Origin: Gloeocapsa sp. PCC 73106
Lineage (GTDB): Bacteria; Cyanobacteriota; Cyanobacteriia; Cyanobacteriales; Gloeocapsaceae
NCBI RefSeq assembly: GCF_000332035.1
Contig: NZ_ALVY01000226.1
Span: 35,662 to 99,661, forward strand
DNA: 64,000 bases
Direction of reading: 5' to 3'
A model generated the notes under the pieces. It did not search any database. It saw only the letters and a list, made by a program, of their open reading frames with translations, and was not told where the DNA came from. The position numbers and the translations under genes were made by a program. Below are positions 9,525 to 18,227 of the stretch, one piece after another (the first letter of the stretch is position 1; every line of letters begins with the position of its first letter).

Positions 9525-9811
9525 CGATCGCTTTTCTCAAGGATGTCGTAATTCTTAATCTATTATCAAAGAAGGGAAAATTAAGATGAGGTCAAAGCCA
9601 ATGATGACTTTCTTTTGATGTAGTTGAGGTACTTAAAAATCTCTCCACAGATGAAAAGCAGGAAATTCAACTGTTGTTGACGCAATACATCCGCGAAGAA
9701 CGCCGTGATGAAATCTATGATCACTTCAAGTTAGCGCAGGTTGAACAGCAAAAAGGTGAACTGAAATTTTCTTCTAATATTAACGAACTGAGACAGATGA
9801 TAGATAAATAA
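9525..9811 (+). repeat. Direct repeat copy 1 (antitoxin gene with its upstream region)
   Basis: About 287 bases that recur at 10732-11017, offset 1207, with only a handful of differences. The repeat covers roughly 60 bases upstream of the start plus the whole antitoxin gene, and begins within a CGATCG. The PrlF/YhaV module lies between the copies on the opposite strand. Confidence 0.9.
9586..9811 (+). pseudogene. Frameshifted copy of the 74-residue antitoxin gene
   Basis: The ATG at 9586 is conserved with the intact copy at 10793. A one-base insertion near 9613 (CTTTTG in place of CAATG) creates TGA at 9616-9618 after ten codons. Downstream of it the reading frame of the intact copy is preserved to TAA 9809-9811, ending IDK rather than IEE. 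No toxin partner follows this copy. Confidence 0.85.
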
Positions 9812-9819
9812 TCTTCTCT

Positions 9820-10317
9820 TCAATAAGAATGGTCAATTATCTTCTTGAAACGATGGGCTTCACTTTCAGCCTCTTTCAGTAAGTCATCCCAATCGTTTGG
9901 AAGTTGACCACTTTCAAGCATTTTCTTGAAAACTCGATAAGCGTCTGTTTTACCGTTATAGGATCGCTTAGAGCTTTCATCGTTAACCCAAGCGAGTACA
10001 ATAATTTTACCCTCTTGATGATATCGAAAAAACAACCGATACTGCTGAAAAAACTTAGCTCTAAACCAATGCTTGTAATCACTTCCCAGAGTATTTCCTA
10101 GACGGTAATCGGTGCGTGTGGGATCTTGAGGAATCACTTCAAAGGCTAACCTTGTGATAGCAGCCAGAAGTTTTGTGGCGTTTTTATTTTTATAGTCTTG
10201 AGGATATCTCTGACGCAACTGTTCAACCTGCACCATTCGTTCTTCAAACTGGTTGAGAAATAAAGAATGGGCAAAAATTTTCCATCCATTTATTACTAAA
10301 GGTTGACTCTCTGACAA
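9820..10317 (-). CDS. yhaV: Type II toxin, YhaV family
   Basis: The 165-residue product resembles YhaV throughout, opening with NGWKIFAHSLF and carrying YRLGNTLG, then FRYHQEGKIIVLAWVNDE. YhaV is a RelE-fold ribosome-dependent mRNA endonuclease that acts with the PrlF antitoxin. Its gene follows the antitoxin gene by two bases, the expected antitoxin-first order. The C-terminal RVFKKMLESGQLPNDWDDLL matches the family end, so it looks intact. Confidence 0.85.
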   Translation of the reverse strand: MSESQPLVINGWKIFAHSLFLNQFEERMVQVEQLRQRYPQDYKNKNATKLLAAITRLAFEVIPQDPTRTDYRLGNTLGSDYKHWFRAKFFQQYRLFFRYHQEGKIIVLAWVNDESSKRSYNGKTDAYRVFKKMLESGQLPNDWDDLLKEAESEAHRFKKIIDHSY

Positions 10318-10319
10318 AC

Positions 10320-10655
10320 CTATTCATCCTCGTTAAATAGCGGTGCATCAATATCAAAATCAACTTCATTAACCAAGGATTGAGCGCGACTCACTAAATC
10401 GGGGCTAACTGCTTTTAAGTGCTGAGGATTCTTCTCAATATCTTGCGCCAGAAAATTCAGAAACTTTCCCAGTAGAGGATCATCGCTCTCTTCCTGGTTA
10501 GCACGAGAAATTATCACCCTACCTTCGGAGTCGATGGTGTAACAAATTTTATCATGCTTATTCAAACCAAGGACTTTGCGAATGGGTTCAGGAATTGTAG
10601 TCTGATAACGAGCAGTAAGCGTAGATTCTGAGCAAGGGGCTAGTTTTACAGCCAT
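10320..10655 (-). CDS. prlF: PrlF-type antitoxin with AbrB/SpoVT-like DNA-binding domain
   Basis: The 111-residue protein begins with a swapped-hairpin AbrB-type domain (LTARYQTTIPEPIRKVLGL), as in PrlF/SohA. The C-terminal half is acidic (ending FDIDAPLFNEDE) and would wrap the YhaV toxin. AbrB-type antitoxins normally repress their own promoter; that is expected here but no operator is recognisable. It is the first gene of a two-gene module. Confidence 0.85.
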   Translation of the reverse strand: MAVKLAPCSESTLTARYQTTIPEPIRKVLGLNKHDKICYTIDSEGRVIISRANQEESDDPLLGKFLNFLAQDIEKNPQHLKAVSPDLVSRAQSLVNEVDFDIDAPLFNEDE

Positions 10656-10731
10656 AGCAACTTCTAAATCTTTACGGTTGAATTCTCTTATTAATGGTAA
10701 TGCTTACGCATTGTCTTGTCAAGATTAAAAA

Positions 10732-11017
10732 CGATCGCTTTTCTCAAGGATGTCGTAATTCTTAATCTATTATCAGAGAAGGGAAAATTAAGATGAGGTC
10801 AAAACCAATGATGACTTTCAATGATGTAGTTGAGGTACTTAAAAATCTCTCCACAGATGAAAAGCAGGAAATTCAACTGTGGTTGACGCAATACATCCGC
10901 GAAGAACGCCGTGATGAAATCTATGATAACTTCAAGTTAGCGCAGGTTGAACAGCAAAAAGATGAACTAAAATTTTCTTCTAATATTAACGAACTGAGAC
11001 AGATGATAGAGGAGTAA
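10732..11017 (+). repeat. Direct repeat copy 2 (intact antitoxin gene)
   Basis: Second copy of the repeat described at 9525-9811. Its coding part is open throughout, so this is the better-preserved version. Confidence 0.9.
10793..11017 (+). CDS. Small antitoxin-like protein
   Basis: The 74-residue product is helical and strongly charged, with DVVEVLKNLSTDEKQEIQLW near its start and a C-terminal ELRQM. This is the style of small cyanobacterial type II antitoxins encoded ahead of RelE/ParE toxins. AAGGGAAAATTAAG precedes the ATG as a weak ribosome site. Two bases after its stop a toxin-like frame opens at 11020 but ends after 18 codons. The antitoxin is therefore an orphan. Family is not certain. 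Confidence 0.65.
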   Translation: MRSKPMMTFNDVVEVLKNLSTDEKQEIQLWLTQYIREERRDEIYDNFKLAQVEQQKDELKFSSNINELRQMIEE

Positions 11018-11019
11018 TC

Positions 11020-11076
11020 GTGGAAGTTAGTTTTAGTTCGACTTTCAAACGCGCCTTCAAAAAGTGCATTCATTAA
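11020..11076 (+). pseudogene. 5' remnant of a RelE/ParE-like toxin gene
   Basis: GTG 11020 starts VEVSFSSTFKRAFKK, an opening typical of RelE/YafQ-type toxins, then CIH and a stop at 11074-11076. Family members run to about 85-100 residues, so nearly all of the toxin is missing. It follows the antitoxin by two bases. Confidence 0.6.
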
Positions 11077-11148
11077 AGAGATTAAAAAATGAGGAGAGGT
11101 TTTAGGTTTTACACTCTCGCCTCAATTGTATTTAAACTAACACTATAG

Positions 11149-12285
11149 TTACTTCATACCAGGAATAAGACTCTTTTTCAAACGACTAACCGCTTGCTCA
11201 GTGATATCACCATATTTGAGTTCACCACAGAGAATTTTACCCATAATTTGTGCAGCCGCGGGACGTTTGACGCCGACTTTATAAGCAATTTTAGGAAATT
11301 GATAAAAAATTCCAGCCAAGCGCTGAGCTAAGACCATATCTGCACCCCATTCTTGTTTAACTATCTCGGTATATTGAGCTAGAGCGTTAGTGTCTCCTTG
11401 GAGACTTTGACTTACTGCGTTTGCGGCTTTAATTCCCGTCCAAATTGAGGGGCGAATTCCTTCAGCAGTGAGAGGATCCAAAATAGCGGCGGCTTCACCA
11501 ACAATTAAAGCTCTTTGAGTGTGGAGAGTACGATTTTCTCGCCATAAAGCTAAAGGATATTCACAATAGCTACTTTTGCTGGTATCTAAGCCAAACTCAG
11601 TAGCATAGTTATATATTTGTTGTTTTAACTCGGCAGAATTGGCTTTATTGCCGCGCAAAATTCCACCGCTAATAGTATAGCCCTTGCTTTTGGGAAAATT
11701 CCAGATATAGCCATTTTTGAGCAAACCAAACTCAAAATAAGCGCGATTGAGATACTCAGGAGGTTTACTAGTAGGGACTTCTAAGGTTGCACCGAGGGTA
11801 TACTGATGATCGCCTAAACCGAGCCATTGAGCAACAGGACCATTAACACCATCAGCGCCAATTAAATAAGAGGCTGCAAATGTATCGGTTTTGGTGTTTA
11901 CTTGCCACCCATTACTTTGAGCTTGAATACTGGTGACTTCGGTGTTGGGTTTAACTATAGCTCCCTGTTTGACTGCTTGTTCTACTAAAAAGCTATCAAA
12001 AGCGCTTCTTTCGACCATCCACATCGGTTGAACATTTTTCAAAGGTGCTTGTACGGGATCGCCCATTTTCCATGTGTATTGAACTTGAGTAATGCTGTTA
12101 TCAATGACCGGAGTAAAGTCAAAGTCAAACCATTTGGCGATCGCAGGTGACACTCCACCCCCACAGGGTTTAGAACGAGGTAAAGAAGCTTTATCTAATA
12201 CCAGAACCGAATGACCTTTTTTAGCTAAATGATAAGCTGTCGTTACTCCACCAGGACCAGCACCAACAATAATACAATCGAGCAT
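11149..12285 (-). CDS. FAD-dependent oxidoreductase, geranylgeranyl-reductase family
   Basis: A 378-residue flavoprotein. CIIVGAGPGG at residues 4-13 is the FAD Rossmann motif, followed by the PRSKPCGGG signature of geranylgeranyl-reductase-like proteins and a second FAD motif VGEAAAILDPLTAEGIRPS. Relatives reduce isoprenoid chains of chlorophyll, quinones or archaeal lipids, though many cyanobacterial paralogues are uncharacterised. The Met at 12285 puts the FAD motif right at the N-terminus as in the family; the Met at 12330 would add 15 residues. Whether this is ChlP itself is doubtful. Confidence 0.82.
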   Translation of the reverse strand: MLDCIIVGAGPGGVTTAYHLAKKGHSVLVLDKASLPRSKPCGGGVSPAIAKWFDFDFTPVIDNSITQVQYTWKMGDPVQAPLKNVQPMWMVERSAFDSFLVEQAVKQGAIVKPNTEVTSIQAQSNGWQVNTKTDTFAASYLIGADGVNGPVAQWLGLGDHQYTLGATLEVPTSKPPEYLNRAYFEFGLLKNGYIWNFPKSKGYTISGGILRGNKANSAELKQQIYNYATEFGLDTSKSSYCEYPLALWRENRTLHTQRALIVGEAAAILDPLTAEGIRPSIWTGIKAANAVSQSLQGDTNALAQYTEIVKQEWGADMVLAQRLAGIFYQFPKIAYKVGVKRPAAAQIMGKILCGELKYGDITEQAVSRLKKSLIPGMK

Positions 12286-12462
12286 ATCTTTATTGAGCGA
12301 ATTGATTAAGCAGATTTTACCTTGAATCACGAGAAGGTAGACACTTAATTTTCAGTACAGTTGGCGATAGCAGAGCTTCATATTTATTTTGATTAGGTTA
12401 CATTAACAATCTAATTCCTACTATAATAAAATGTTTGACAAACAAGCTAACTTAGGAAAACA

Positions 12463-13314
12463 ATGCAACTTAGCAAGCTTATTCGCGTAACTACCATCGT
12501 GGCTACAACTTTAGCTGGTGTATTCGGCTTAAGTTCGGTTAATGCCAGTCTTTTTGAAGAAACAGAGGTAGATCAAAGCAAATTTGCGGCGATCGCCCGT
12601 CCTTTTGGCAGTAATCAATATAATTTATTAATCGTCGAACAAATCGCTGATAAACGAGATTGTTGGAGTGAGGTACAAGTAGACTCGGGTACGGTGATTA
12701 TTGAGCCACTCCTGCTCAACTTCGATTTTACCGGCATTTGTCAACGCAACACCGATAGTAACGGCTACTCGATTCGCGTCAATGGTCAAGATTTGGGTCT
12801 AGACTATATCCTCAATGTGGAAGAACGGGAAGGAGAACTGGTTTTGGTGGGTGTTCCTCGCAGCGATCGCTCCTTACCAGAAATTCTTATTGGTTCAACT
12901 AAGGGAATGTCTCGGGGTTTTTTGAAAATTCATCTCAATCCCGGCTGGGTTTTTACCAAAAGGACCTTTAATGGTAACGTGTTGGGTCATGTTTATCTGA
13001 GTACAATTAACCCTGAAGTTACTGCTGAGCCATCTCCTGGGGGAGTTTCTCAAGTTCCCAGTGTTCCTGATGTTCCCAGTGTTCCCAGTGTTCCTAGTGT
13101 TCCCAGTGTTCCTAGTATTCCTGTGCTTCCCGGTGGTACTGAAACTACTGAACCTACTGATCCGACTACGATTCCTACAGAGCCAACTAAACCCTCACAA
13201 CCTAGTGCACCTACGGCTCCTGGTACTACCAAAGTACCCGATCCTACCGTAGATCCCACTGTGCCTACCGATCCCACTGCACCTGCAGATCCTACTTTAC
13301 CGACTACTCCTTAA
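12463..13314 (+). CDS. DUF3747-type exported protein with Pro-rich tail
   Basis: The 283-residue protein has an N-terminal signal peptide ending near VNAS (residue 28). A domain of about 160 residues follows with FDFTGICQRNTDSNGYSIR and LGLDYILNVEE, the pattern of the cyanobacterial DUF3747 family. The tail from residue 195 is low-complexity: seven 9-base units encoding VPS or similar, then T/P/E-rich repeats. A TATAAT at 12422-12427 lies 36 bases upstream. It is probably a periplasmic or surface protein; function unknown. Confidence 0.75.
   Translation: MQLSKLIRVTTIVATTLAGVFGLSSVNASLFEETEVDQSKFAAIARPFGSNQYNLLIVEQIADKRDCWSEVQVDSGTVIIEPLLLNFDFTGICQRNTDSNGYSIRVNGQDLGLDYILNVEEREGELVLVGVPRSDRSLPEILIGSTKGMSRGFLKIHLNPGWVFTKRTFNGNVLGHVYLSTINPEVTAEPSPGGVSQVPSVPDVPSVPSVPSVPSVPSIPVLPGGTETTEPTDPTTIPTEPTKPSQPSAPTAPGTTKVPDPTVDPTVPTDPTAPADPTLPTTP
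13054..13116 (+). repeat. Seven tandem 9-bp units within the DUF3747 gene
   Basis: Units of the form GTTCCYAGT (one is GTTCCTGAT) follow each other without gaps and encode Val-Pro-Ser triplets. An eighth, more divergent unit follows. Arrays like this can vary in copy number by slippage without changing frame. Confidence 0.9.
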
Positions 13315-13361
13315 ACTGACTCGTTTTTTTATACCACTTCTTACTAAACTTCACACCTTTA

Positions 13362-14507
13362 TCACTCGAGATAGTGTTTTATGTAGTGACGACGTTGGGG
13401 TTGTCTTAATTTTTGCATTGCTTTAGTCTCAATTTGCCTCACTCTTTCACGGGACAAAGCTAGAATGCGACCTATCTCAGACAAAGAGTAACACATTCCC
13501 TCTTTAAGACCATAGCGTAGAGAAATCACTTCTCTCTCTCGACGGGTTAATTGAGCTAAAAGTTTTTCTAAATCTTGATGTAGAGATTCCTGAATTAACA
13601 CTTCTTCAGGAGAAGATTCTGTTGTCTCGAGCAAGTCTCCGAGTTCGGTATCTTTGTCTTTACCTATTTTACTCTCCAAAGAAACAGAACGAGGGATACG
13701 AACGAGTATTTCTCTGATTTGTTTAGCGGTAGTTCCCAATTCTGTAGCTATATCCTCAAGGGTGGGGGTGTAACCCTTTTGTTGAGAGATTTTACGCTGG
13801 GCTTTTTTAATTTTATTCAGTTTTTCGGTAATGTGTACGGGTATGCGAATAGTGTGGCTTTGAGTGGCGATCGCTCTAGTAATACCCTGGCGAATCCACC
13901 AGTAAGCATAAGTACTGAAACGATAACCTTTGGTGGGGTCAAATTTATCTACGGCTTTTTCCAATCCTAGAGTTCCTTCTTGAATTAAATCTAGTAATTC
14001 TAAACCCCGATTTTGATATTTTTTAGCGATGGAAACTACTAGACGGAGATTGGCAGCAAGAAGAGTATTTTTAGCTTCAATTCCTGCTTTCTGTATCATT
14101 TCTAGTTCTTTGAGCTCAAGTTTTGCTATTTGAGCCCAGCAGAGTTTACCCGTGGTTAAAATTTGCTTAAGTTCAGTTATCTCTAAGTTACCGGTTTTTG
14201 CCCATGTTTTTAAGGAAGGACGGTGACCGAGTTGAGCGGCGAGATGATCATGAACAGTAATCAGTCTAGCAAATTCTGCCATGACTGGATCTAGCTGTTG
14301 ACAAGCTTGTGCTCGCAGCTCGAGTAATTGCAAGTAACGCTGAATTTTTTGTGCTAAAACAACTTCTTCTTCTTTGCTTAATAAGGGGATTTTGCCAATG
14401 TCTTGAAGATATAACCGGACTAAATCGGTACTATAGCGTTTGACTACGACGCCAGTATCTTGATTTTCGGTAAACTCATCAGAGGTAAATGTTAAATTAG
14501 TTATCAT
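13362..14507 (-). CDS. Group 2 RNA polymerase sigma factor (SigA/RpoD family)
   Basis: The 381-residue protein has region 1.2 (DLVRLYLQDIGKIPLLSKEEE), region 2 with NLRLVVSIAKKYQNRG, LLDLIQEGTLGLEKAV and TYAYWWIRQGI, region 3 (IPVHITEKLNKI) and region 4 with a helix-turn-helix (SLSEIGRILALSRERVRQIE). It lacks the long N-terminal extension of SigA, so it is a non-essential group 2 factor, used in cyanobacteria for stress, dark or nutrient responses. ATG 14507 is preferred to the TTG at 14519 because GGAA precedes it. I cannot assign it to SigB, C, D or E. Confidence 0.9.
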   Translation of the reverse strand: MITNLTFTSDEFTENQDTGVVVKRYSTDLVRLYLQDIGKIPLLSKEEEVVLAQKIQRYLQLLELRAQACQQLDPVMAEFARLITVHDHLAAQLGHRPSLKTWAKTGNLEITELKQILTTGKLCWAQIAKLELKELEMIQKAGIEAKNTLLAANLRLVVSIAKKYQNRGLELLDLIQEGTLGLEKAVDKFDPTKGYRFSTYAYWWIRQGITRAIATQSHTIRIPVHITEKLNKIKKAQRKISQQKGYTPTLEDIATELGTTAKQIREILVRIPRSVSLESKIGKDKDTELGDLLETTESSPEEVLIQESLHQDLEKLLAQLTRREREVISLRYGLKEGMCYSLSEIGRILALSRERVRQIETKAMQKLRQPQRRHYIKHYLE

Positions 14508-14591
14508 AGTGAGTTCCAAAAAGATTAAGTAATGGGGGGATTAATTGATCCCTCTTTTAGTAGAATTCCCAGAATTGACAAAAAAATCATC

Positions 14592-15317
14592 ATGGCTTAT
14601 CGATTGGTAATAGAGCCTAAGCAAATACAAGCTCAGCAAATATACTTAAATCTTGAACAGGTACATTATCTTAAGCGCGTGGTGCGTCTCAATCAGGGCG
14701 ATTGTTTTATCGCTGTAGATGGTGAGGGTAATTCCTGGTTAGCTAGCTTAGATGGGAATCAAGCGGTGATTATCGAAAGTTTACTTACCCCCAATACTGA
14801 ACTCCCCTGGAGTCTGACTTTGGTAACGGCGATCGTCAAGGGTAATGGTTTCGATGAGATAGTGCGTTGCTGTACTGAATTGGGGGTTCGAGTTATCATT
14901 CCTACTCTCACCTCCCGGACTCTTAGTCAACCTAGTTCTCATAAGGTCGAGAGATGGCGTAAAATCGCTCAGGAAGCAGTAGAACAATCAGAACGTCAAA
15001 TAATACCCACCATCTTGGATCCTGTACCCTTTACTCAGGTGATGGGGACTCTAATTTCTCGGGAAAAGAGTAATTATCTTTGTCTAACTCGCCAGGAAAC
15101 ACCCCATTTACTGACCTGTTTGAGGGAATCGGTCGGTACTGAGATAGTGATTGCTACTGGACCGGAGGGGGGTTGGACAGCTACTGAAATTGAGGAGGCG
15201 ATCGCTTCAGGTTTTCAACCCGTTAATTTAGGAAATCGTATTTTACGGGCGATTACCGCGCCGATCGCCGCCACCTCTCTAGTAGCTGCAGTAGCTGAAG
15301 GTAGTTTTAAACAGTAG
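14592..15317 (+). CDS. rsmE: 16S rRNA m3U1498 methyltransferase
   Basis: The 241-residue product has the RsmE layout: an N-terminal PUA-like domain with VHYLKRVVRLNQGD, and a knotted SPOUT domain ending with ATGPEGGWTATEIEEA and LGNRILRAITA, which form the S-adenosylmethionine site. It methylates U1498 of 16S rRNA. The ATG at 14592 gives the usual start (MAYRLVIEP); an ATG at 14532 would add 20 unlikely residues. The 3' end overlaps the convergent metallo-beta-lactamase gene by 11 bases. Confidence 0.93.
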   Translation: MAYRLVIEPKQIQAQQIYLNLEQVHYLKRVVRLNQGDCFIAVDGEGNSWLASLDGNQAVIIESLLTPNTELPWSLTLVTAIVKGNGFDEIVRCCTELGVRVIIPTLTSRTLSQPSSHKVERWRKIAQEAVEQSERQIIPTILDPVPFTQVMGTLISREKSNYLCLTRQETPHLLTCLRESVGTEIVIATGPEGGWTATEIEEAIASGFQPVNLGNRILRAITAPIAATSLVAAVAEGSFKQ

Positions 15318-16071
15318 CTAAAAGCGTTAATTTTTCACCGGGTAATGCTTCTATTACTTGAGTCGGAAGCTGATTTTCTCCTAGTCTTTGCTGTAATTGC
15401 TCTGCGCTTCCTTCGGTTTTCAGTAGGGACATTATTAGTCCTGCAAATTGAATGTCTCCGCCTGCTGCGGTAGGTATAATTACTTGAGGTTTTAACCATT
15501 GACAGACTTCTAAGGCTTTTGACTGTCCTTTGATCACCGAACCGAGTAAGGGAAGTTTTAAATCAATGATTGGGGTCACTACTATATCCACTGGGGCGTA
15601 TTCTTTAATTAGGGGAGAGTGATAACCGTGAGGTTCATAGTATAAGGTTTGACCGGTGCTTAGATCTTTGAGTAGATAGGCGTTTTCTACGAGAGTGGGA
15701 CCTATAGGAGAACCCGGAAGTGCTCTAATCTCTAGCTTGTCTTCCAGATTAAAAACTTCTCCATGGTTAAGAGAGTGTATTTGACTGTAGCCAATTTTGG
15801 TCACAACTTTAGCCCCGTTGGGAGAGGTGACTACGGGAATGTTATGGTCTAGATGTTCTAGTGTGGGTGGATGAGCGTGATCTTCTAAACCTTGGGATAA
15901 GAGAATTAAATCAATTTGCTCAGGGATAGGTTTGGTTTTAGTGCGATCGCCCTTAAATAGCCAAGGTAAATTCCCGAACACCAGAGAACCCACCAGCCAA
16001 GGGTCTAGTAAAATTTGTTTACCATTAATACCAATCAGCCAAGAGTTACTATCAAGCCAAGTTAATTCCAT
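15307..16071 (-). CDS. MBL-fold metallo-hydrolase (UlaG-like)
   Basis: The 254-residue protein has the short MBL layout of UlaG-like hydrolases: an N-terminal LDSNSWLI strand, the LSQGLEDHAHPPTLEHL segment providing His/Asp metal ligands, and later YYEPHGYH and PTAAGGDIQFAG. These enzymes hydrolyse lactones or phosphodiesters. The metal motif is slightly unusual (EDHAHP rather than HxHxDH), so the activity may differ. It overlaps rsmE tail-to-tail. Confidence 0.78.
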   Translation of the reverse strand: MELTWLDSNSWLIGINGKQILLDPWLVGSLVFGNLPWLFKGDRTKTKPIPEQIDLILLSQGLEDHAHPPTLEHLDHNIPVVTSPNGAKVVTKIGYSQIHSLNHGEVFNLEDKLEIRALPGSPIGPTLVENAYLLKDLSTGQTLYYEPHGYHSPLIKEYAPVDIVVTPIIDLKLPLLGSVIKGQSKALEVCQWLKPQVIIPTAAGGDIQFAGLIMSLLKTEGSAEQLQQRLGENQLPTQVIEALPGEKLTLLATV

Positions 16072-16176
16072 GAGTTTTACCAGAGTTCCTTGTTATATTG
16101 TAAACTTTTGTAAAAATTTAGATTTGGTGTAGATTTATGCTAGGATTCAGAGCTAGAAAAAAGTCTCTTGATTTCC

Positions 16177-17157
16177 ATGCAATCAAACCAACCCGATAGT
16201 CTATTGTTAGTGGTAATTGTCAACTACCGCACAGCTTCACTAACTGTGGACTGTTTACGCTCTCTAGAACCAGAAGTAAAAGAGTTGCCAGGAACTCAAG
16301 TGGTCGTAGTAGATAACGCTTCTGGAGATGATTCACTGACGCAGATTCAGCAAGAAATTGAGACTCATAACTGGCAAGAATGGGTCACGCTGATAGATTC
16401 GGAGCGCAATGGTGGCTACGCTTATGGGAATAATTTAGCGATTCGCCCGGCGCTAGCATCTTTGAACCCACCTGAGTATATTTTACTGCTAAATCCTGAT
16501 ACCGTCATCCGTCGGAGTGCGATCGCGACTTTAGTAGAATTTATGCAACAACATGCTCAAGTGGGTATTGCAGGAAGTCGTCTCGAGGACCAAGATGGTA
16601 CACCCCAACGCTCAGCTTTTCGTTTTCATAGTTTTCTGAGCGAATTAGAAAGCGGTTTGCGTTTAGGTTTGGTTTCCCGTTTGCTCAATAAACGTTTGAT
16701 TGCACCCCCTGTTTCTGAAGTCGACTGTCAAACCGATTGGGTAGCTGGTGCGAGTATGATCATTCGTCGCGCAGTGTTTGAACAAGTGGGATTACTCGAC
16801 GAAGCATATTTTATGTACTATGAAGAGGTAGACTTTTGTTTACAAGCGAGTAGAGCGGGATGGTCTTGTTGGTACGTACCGGAAAGCCGAGTGGTTCATT
16901 TTGTAGGACAAAGTTCTGGAGTCACTAATCTCAAAGTTGTTCCTAAACGACGCCCTCAATACTGGTTTGAATCCAGAAAGCGCTATTTTGTGAAAAATCA
17001 CGGTGAAACCTACGCACTATTGGCTGATTTGATGTGGATGCTTGGTTTTAGTTTCTGGAAGGGTAGAAACTTAATTCAAAAAAAGCCAGCTATGGATCCT
17101 CCCCACTTGCTAACTGATTTTTTCCGCAATAGTATCTTAGTAAAGAGACCAAACTAA
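16177..17157 (+). CDS. Family 2 glycosyltransferase (rhamnosyltransferase-like)
   Basis: A 326-residue GT-A enzyme: VVIVNYRTASLTVDCL at the start, VVVDNASGDDS (nucleotide-sugar binding), LLLNPDTVI (metal-binding Asp), WVAGASMIIRR and FMYYEEVDFCLQASRAGW (catalytic ED-type region). Relatives transfer rhamnose or similar sugars during O-antigen or exopolysaccharide assembly at the inner membrane. I chose ATG 16177 over an in-frame TTG at 16168. The acetyltransferase gene begins one base after its stop, so they share an operon. Confidence 0.88.
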   Translation: MQSNQPDSLLLVVIVNYRTASLTVDCLRSLEPEVKELPGTQVVVVDNASGDDSLTQIQQEIETHNWQEWVTLIDSERNGGYAYGNNLAIRPALASLNPPEYILLLNPDTVIRRSAIATLVEFMQQHAQVGIAGSRLEDQDGTPQRSAFRFHSFLSELESGLRLGLVSRLLNKRLIAPPVSEVDCQTDWVAGASMIIRRAVFEQVGLLDEAYFMYYEEVDFCLQASRAGWSCWYVPESRVVHFVGQSSGVTNLKVVPKRRPQYWFESRKRYFVKNHGETYALLADLMWMLGFSFWKGRNLIQKKPAMDPPHLLTDFFRNSILVKRPN

Positions 17158-17158
17158 C

Positions 17159-17701
17159 ATGACAACGGCTGAACAATTATCCCAAGATAGTCAAACTGAG
17201 TTGACCCTATGGCAACAGATTAAAGAAGATTGGATCGCTCACGGGCAAGATTGGACCAAACCAGGTTTTAGAGCCGTCGCTGTGCATCGTTTTGGCGTCT
17301 GGAGGATGAAAATTGAACCTAAAGTGTTACGCGCTCCTTTGAGCATTATCTATCGTGCTATGTATCGACACGTGCGCAATGTCTACGGCATTGAACTACC
17401 CTATTGTGTAAAGTTAGGTCGTCGTGTGATTATTGAGCATCAGAGTTGTATTGTTATCCACGGTGACTGTGTGATTGGCGATGATTGCGTGATCCGTCAA
17501 GGAGTAACCATGGGAAATCGTTATCTGGATAAGCCTTTTGATGCACCTCAATTGGGAGCGAGAGTTAATGTCGGTGCAGGAGCTAAGATTCTGGGTAAAG
17601 TAATTATTGGGGATGATGCTAGTATTGGTGCTAATGCGGTAGTCTTATCGGATATACCCACAGGAAAAACCGCGGTGGGGATTCCTGCAAAAATAATTTA
17701 A
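17159..17701 (+). CDS. Serine acetyltransferase-like left-handed beta-helix acyltransferase
   Basis: The 180-residue protein has a short helical N-terminus and a C-terminal hexapeptide-repeat beta-helix (GDCVIGDDCVIRQGVTMGN, later IIGDDASIGANAVVL) ending in the GIPAKII cap common to CysE-type enzymes. The region around IIEHQSCIVIHG fits the active-site area, though the His is shifted relative to canonical CysE. It is one base behind a glycosyltransferase gene, so it more likely O-acetylates a polysaccharide or glycan than makes O-acetylserine. Both readings remain open. Confidence 0.78.
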   Translation: MTTAEQLSQDSQTELTLWQQIKEDWIAHGQDWTKPGFRAVAVHRFGVWRMKIEPKVLRAPLSIIYRAMYRHVRNVYGIELPYCVKLGRRVIIEHQSCIVIHGDCVIGDDCVIRQGVTMGNRYLDKPFDAPQLGARVNVGAGAKILGKVIIGDDASIGANAVVLSDIPTGKTAVGIPAKII

Positions 17702-17758
17702 AATCATAAAACTTGACAATTAAGGTTAAAGTAACCGAATTTCAAACTATTTTAACTT

Positions 17759-17786
17759 AAAAAAGCCAGACGGACAAAGCTTTTTT
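17759..17786 (+). terminator. Terminator after the glycosyltransferase-acetyltransferase operon
   Basis: AAAAAAGC and GCTTTTTT form an 8-bp stem around a 12-base loop, ending in a T run, 57 bases after the acetyltransferase stop. Confidence 0.65.
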
Positions 17787-17963
17787 GCTCTTTCATAAAA
17801 GCTAAAAGATAACATAATTTATCGAGAGGAGGACAACTAACTTCTCGAAGAATTTCCACTAAAAACGAATTAGAAAGGCTTAGAACCCGAGAGATTGCTA
17901 TCACTGAAGAAGCCACCAACCGAAAATAAATTAAACTGATGTATATTAGGAGAAAGCTAACCC

Positions 17964-18227
17964 ATGAACACACTAGAAATGTGGACAAAAATTAATCAAA
18001 AAATTGCTTTACTTTCCCCAGAACAACTTAACTCCGTTTGGAAATTTTTAGAATCTCTAGAATCCCCTATACTAAACAATAACCCATCCTCACAAACCGT
18101 TTTAGAGAAAATGGGAGGCTATCCCGAATCTTTATTAGAAAGTCAAGGCAACTTATCTGATAGAGACGTTCGCCAACAAATCATTACCGAACAAATTCAC
18201 AAAAAACATCAATCTAGACATCAATGA
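17964..18227 (+). CDS. VapB-like antitoxin of a PIN toxin pair
   Basis: An 87-residue protein with a helical N-terminus (MWTKINQKIALLSPEQ, then VWKFLESLES), the form of cyanobacterial antitoxins related to DUF2281. The C-terminal part is polar and probably toxin-binding. AGGAG lies 11 bases before the ATG. Its stop overlaps the start of the PIN-domain gene by four bases (ATGA), which is the main support for its role. No DNA-binding motif is obvious. Confidence 0.7.
   Translation: MNTLEMWTKINQKIALLSPEQLNSVWKFLESLESPILNNNPSSQTVLEKMGGYPESLLESQGNLSDRDVRQQIITEQIHKKHQSRHQ

Noticed and set aside
13050..13277. Gly/Val-rich gene on the minus strand
   Set aside because: It is the complement of the Pro-rich repeat tail of the DUF3747 gene, with composition forced by those repeats.
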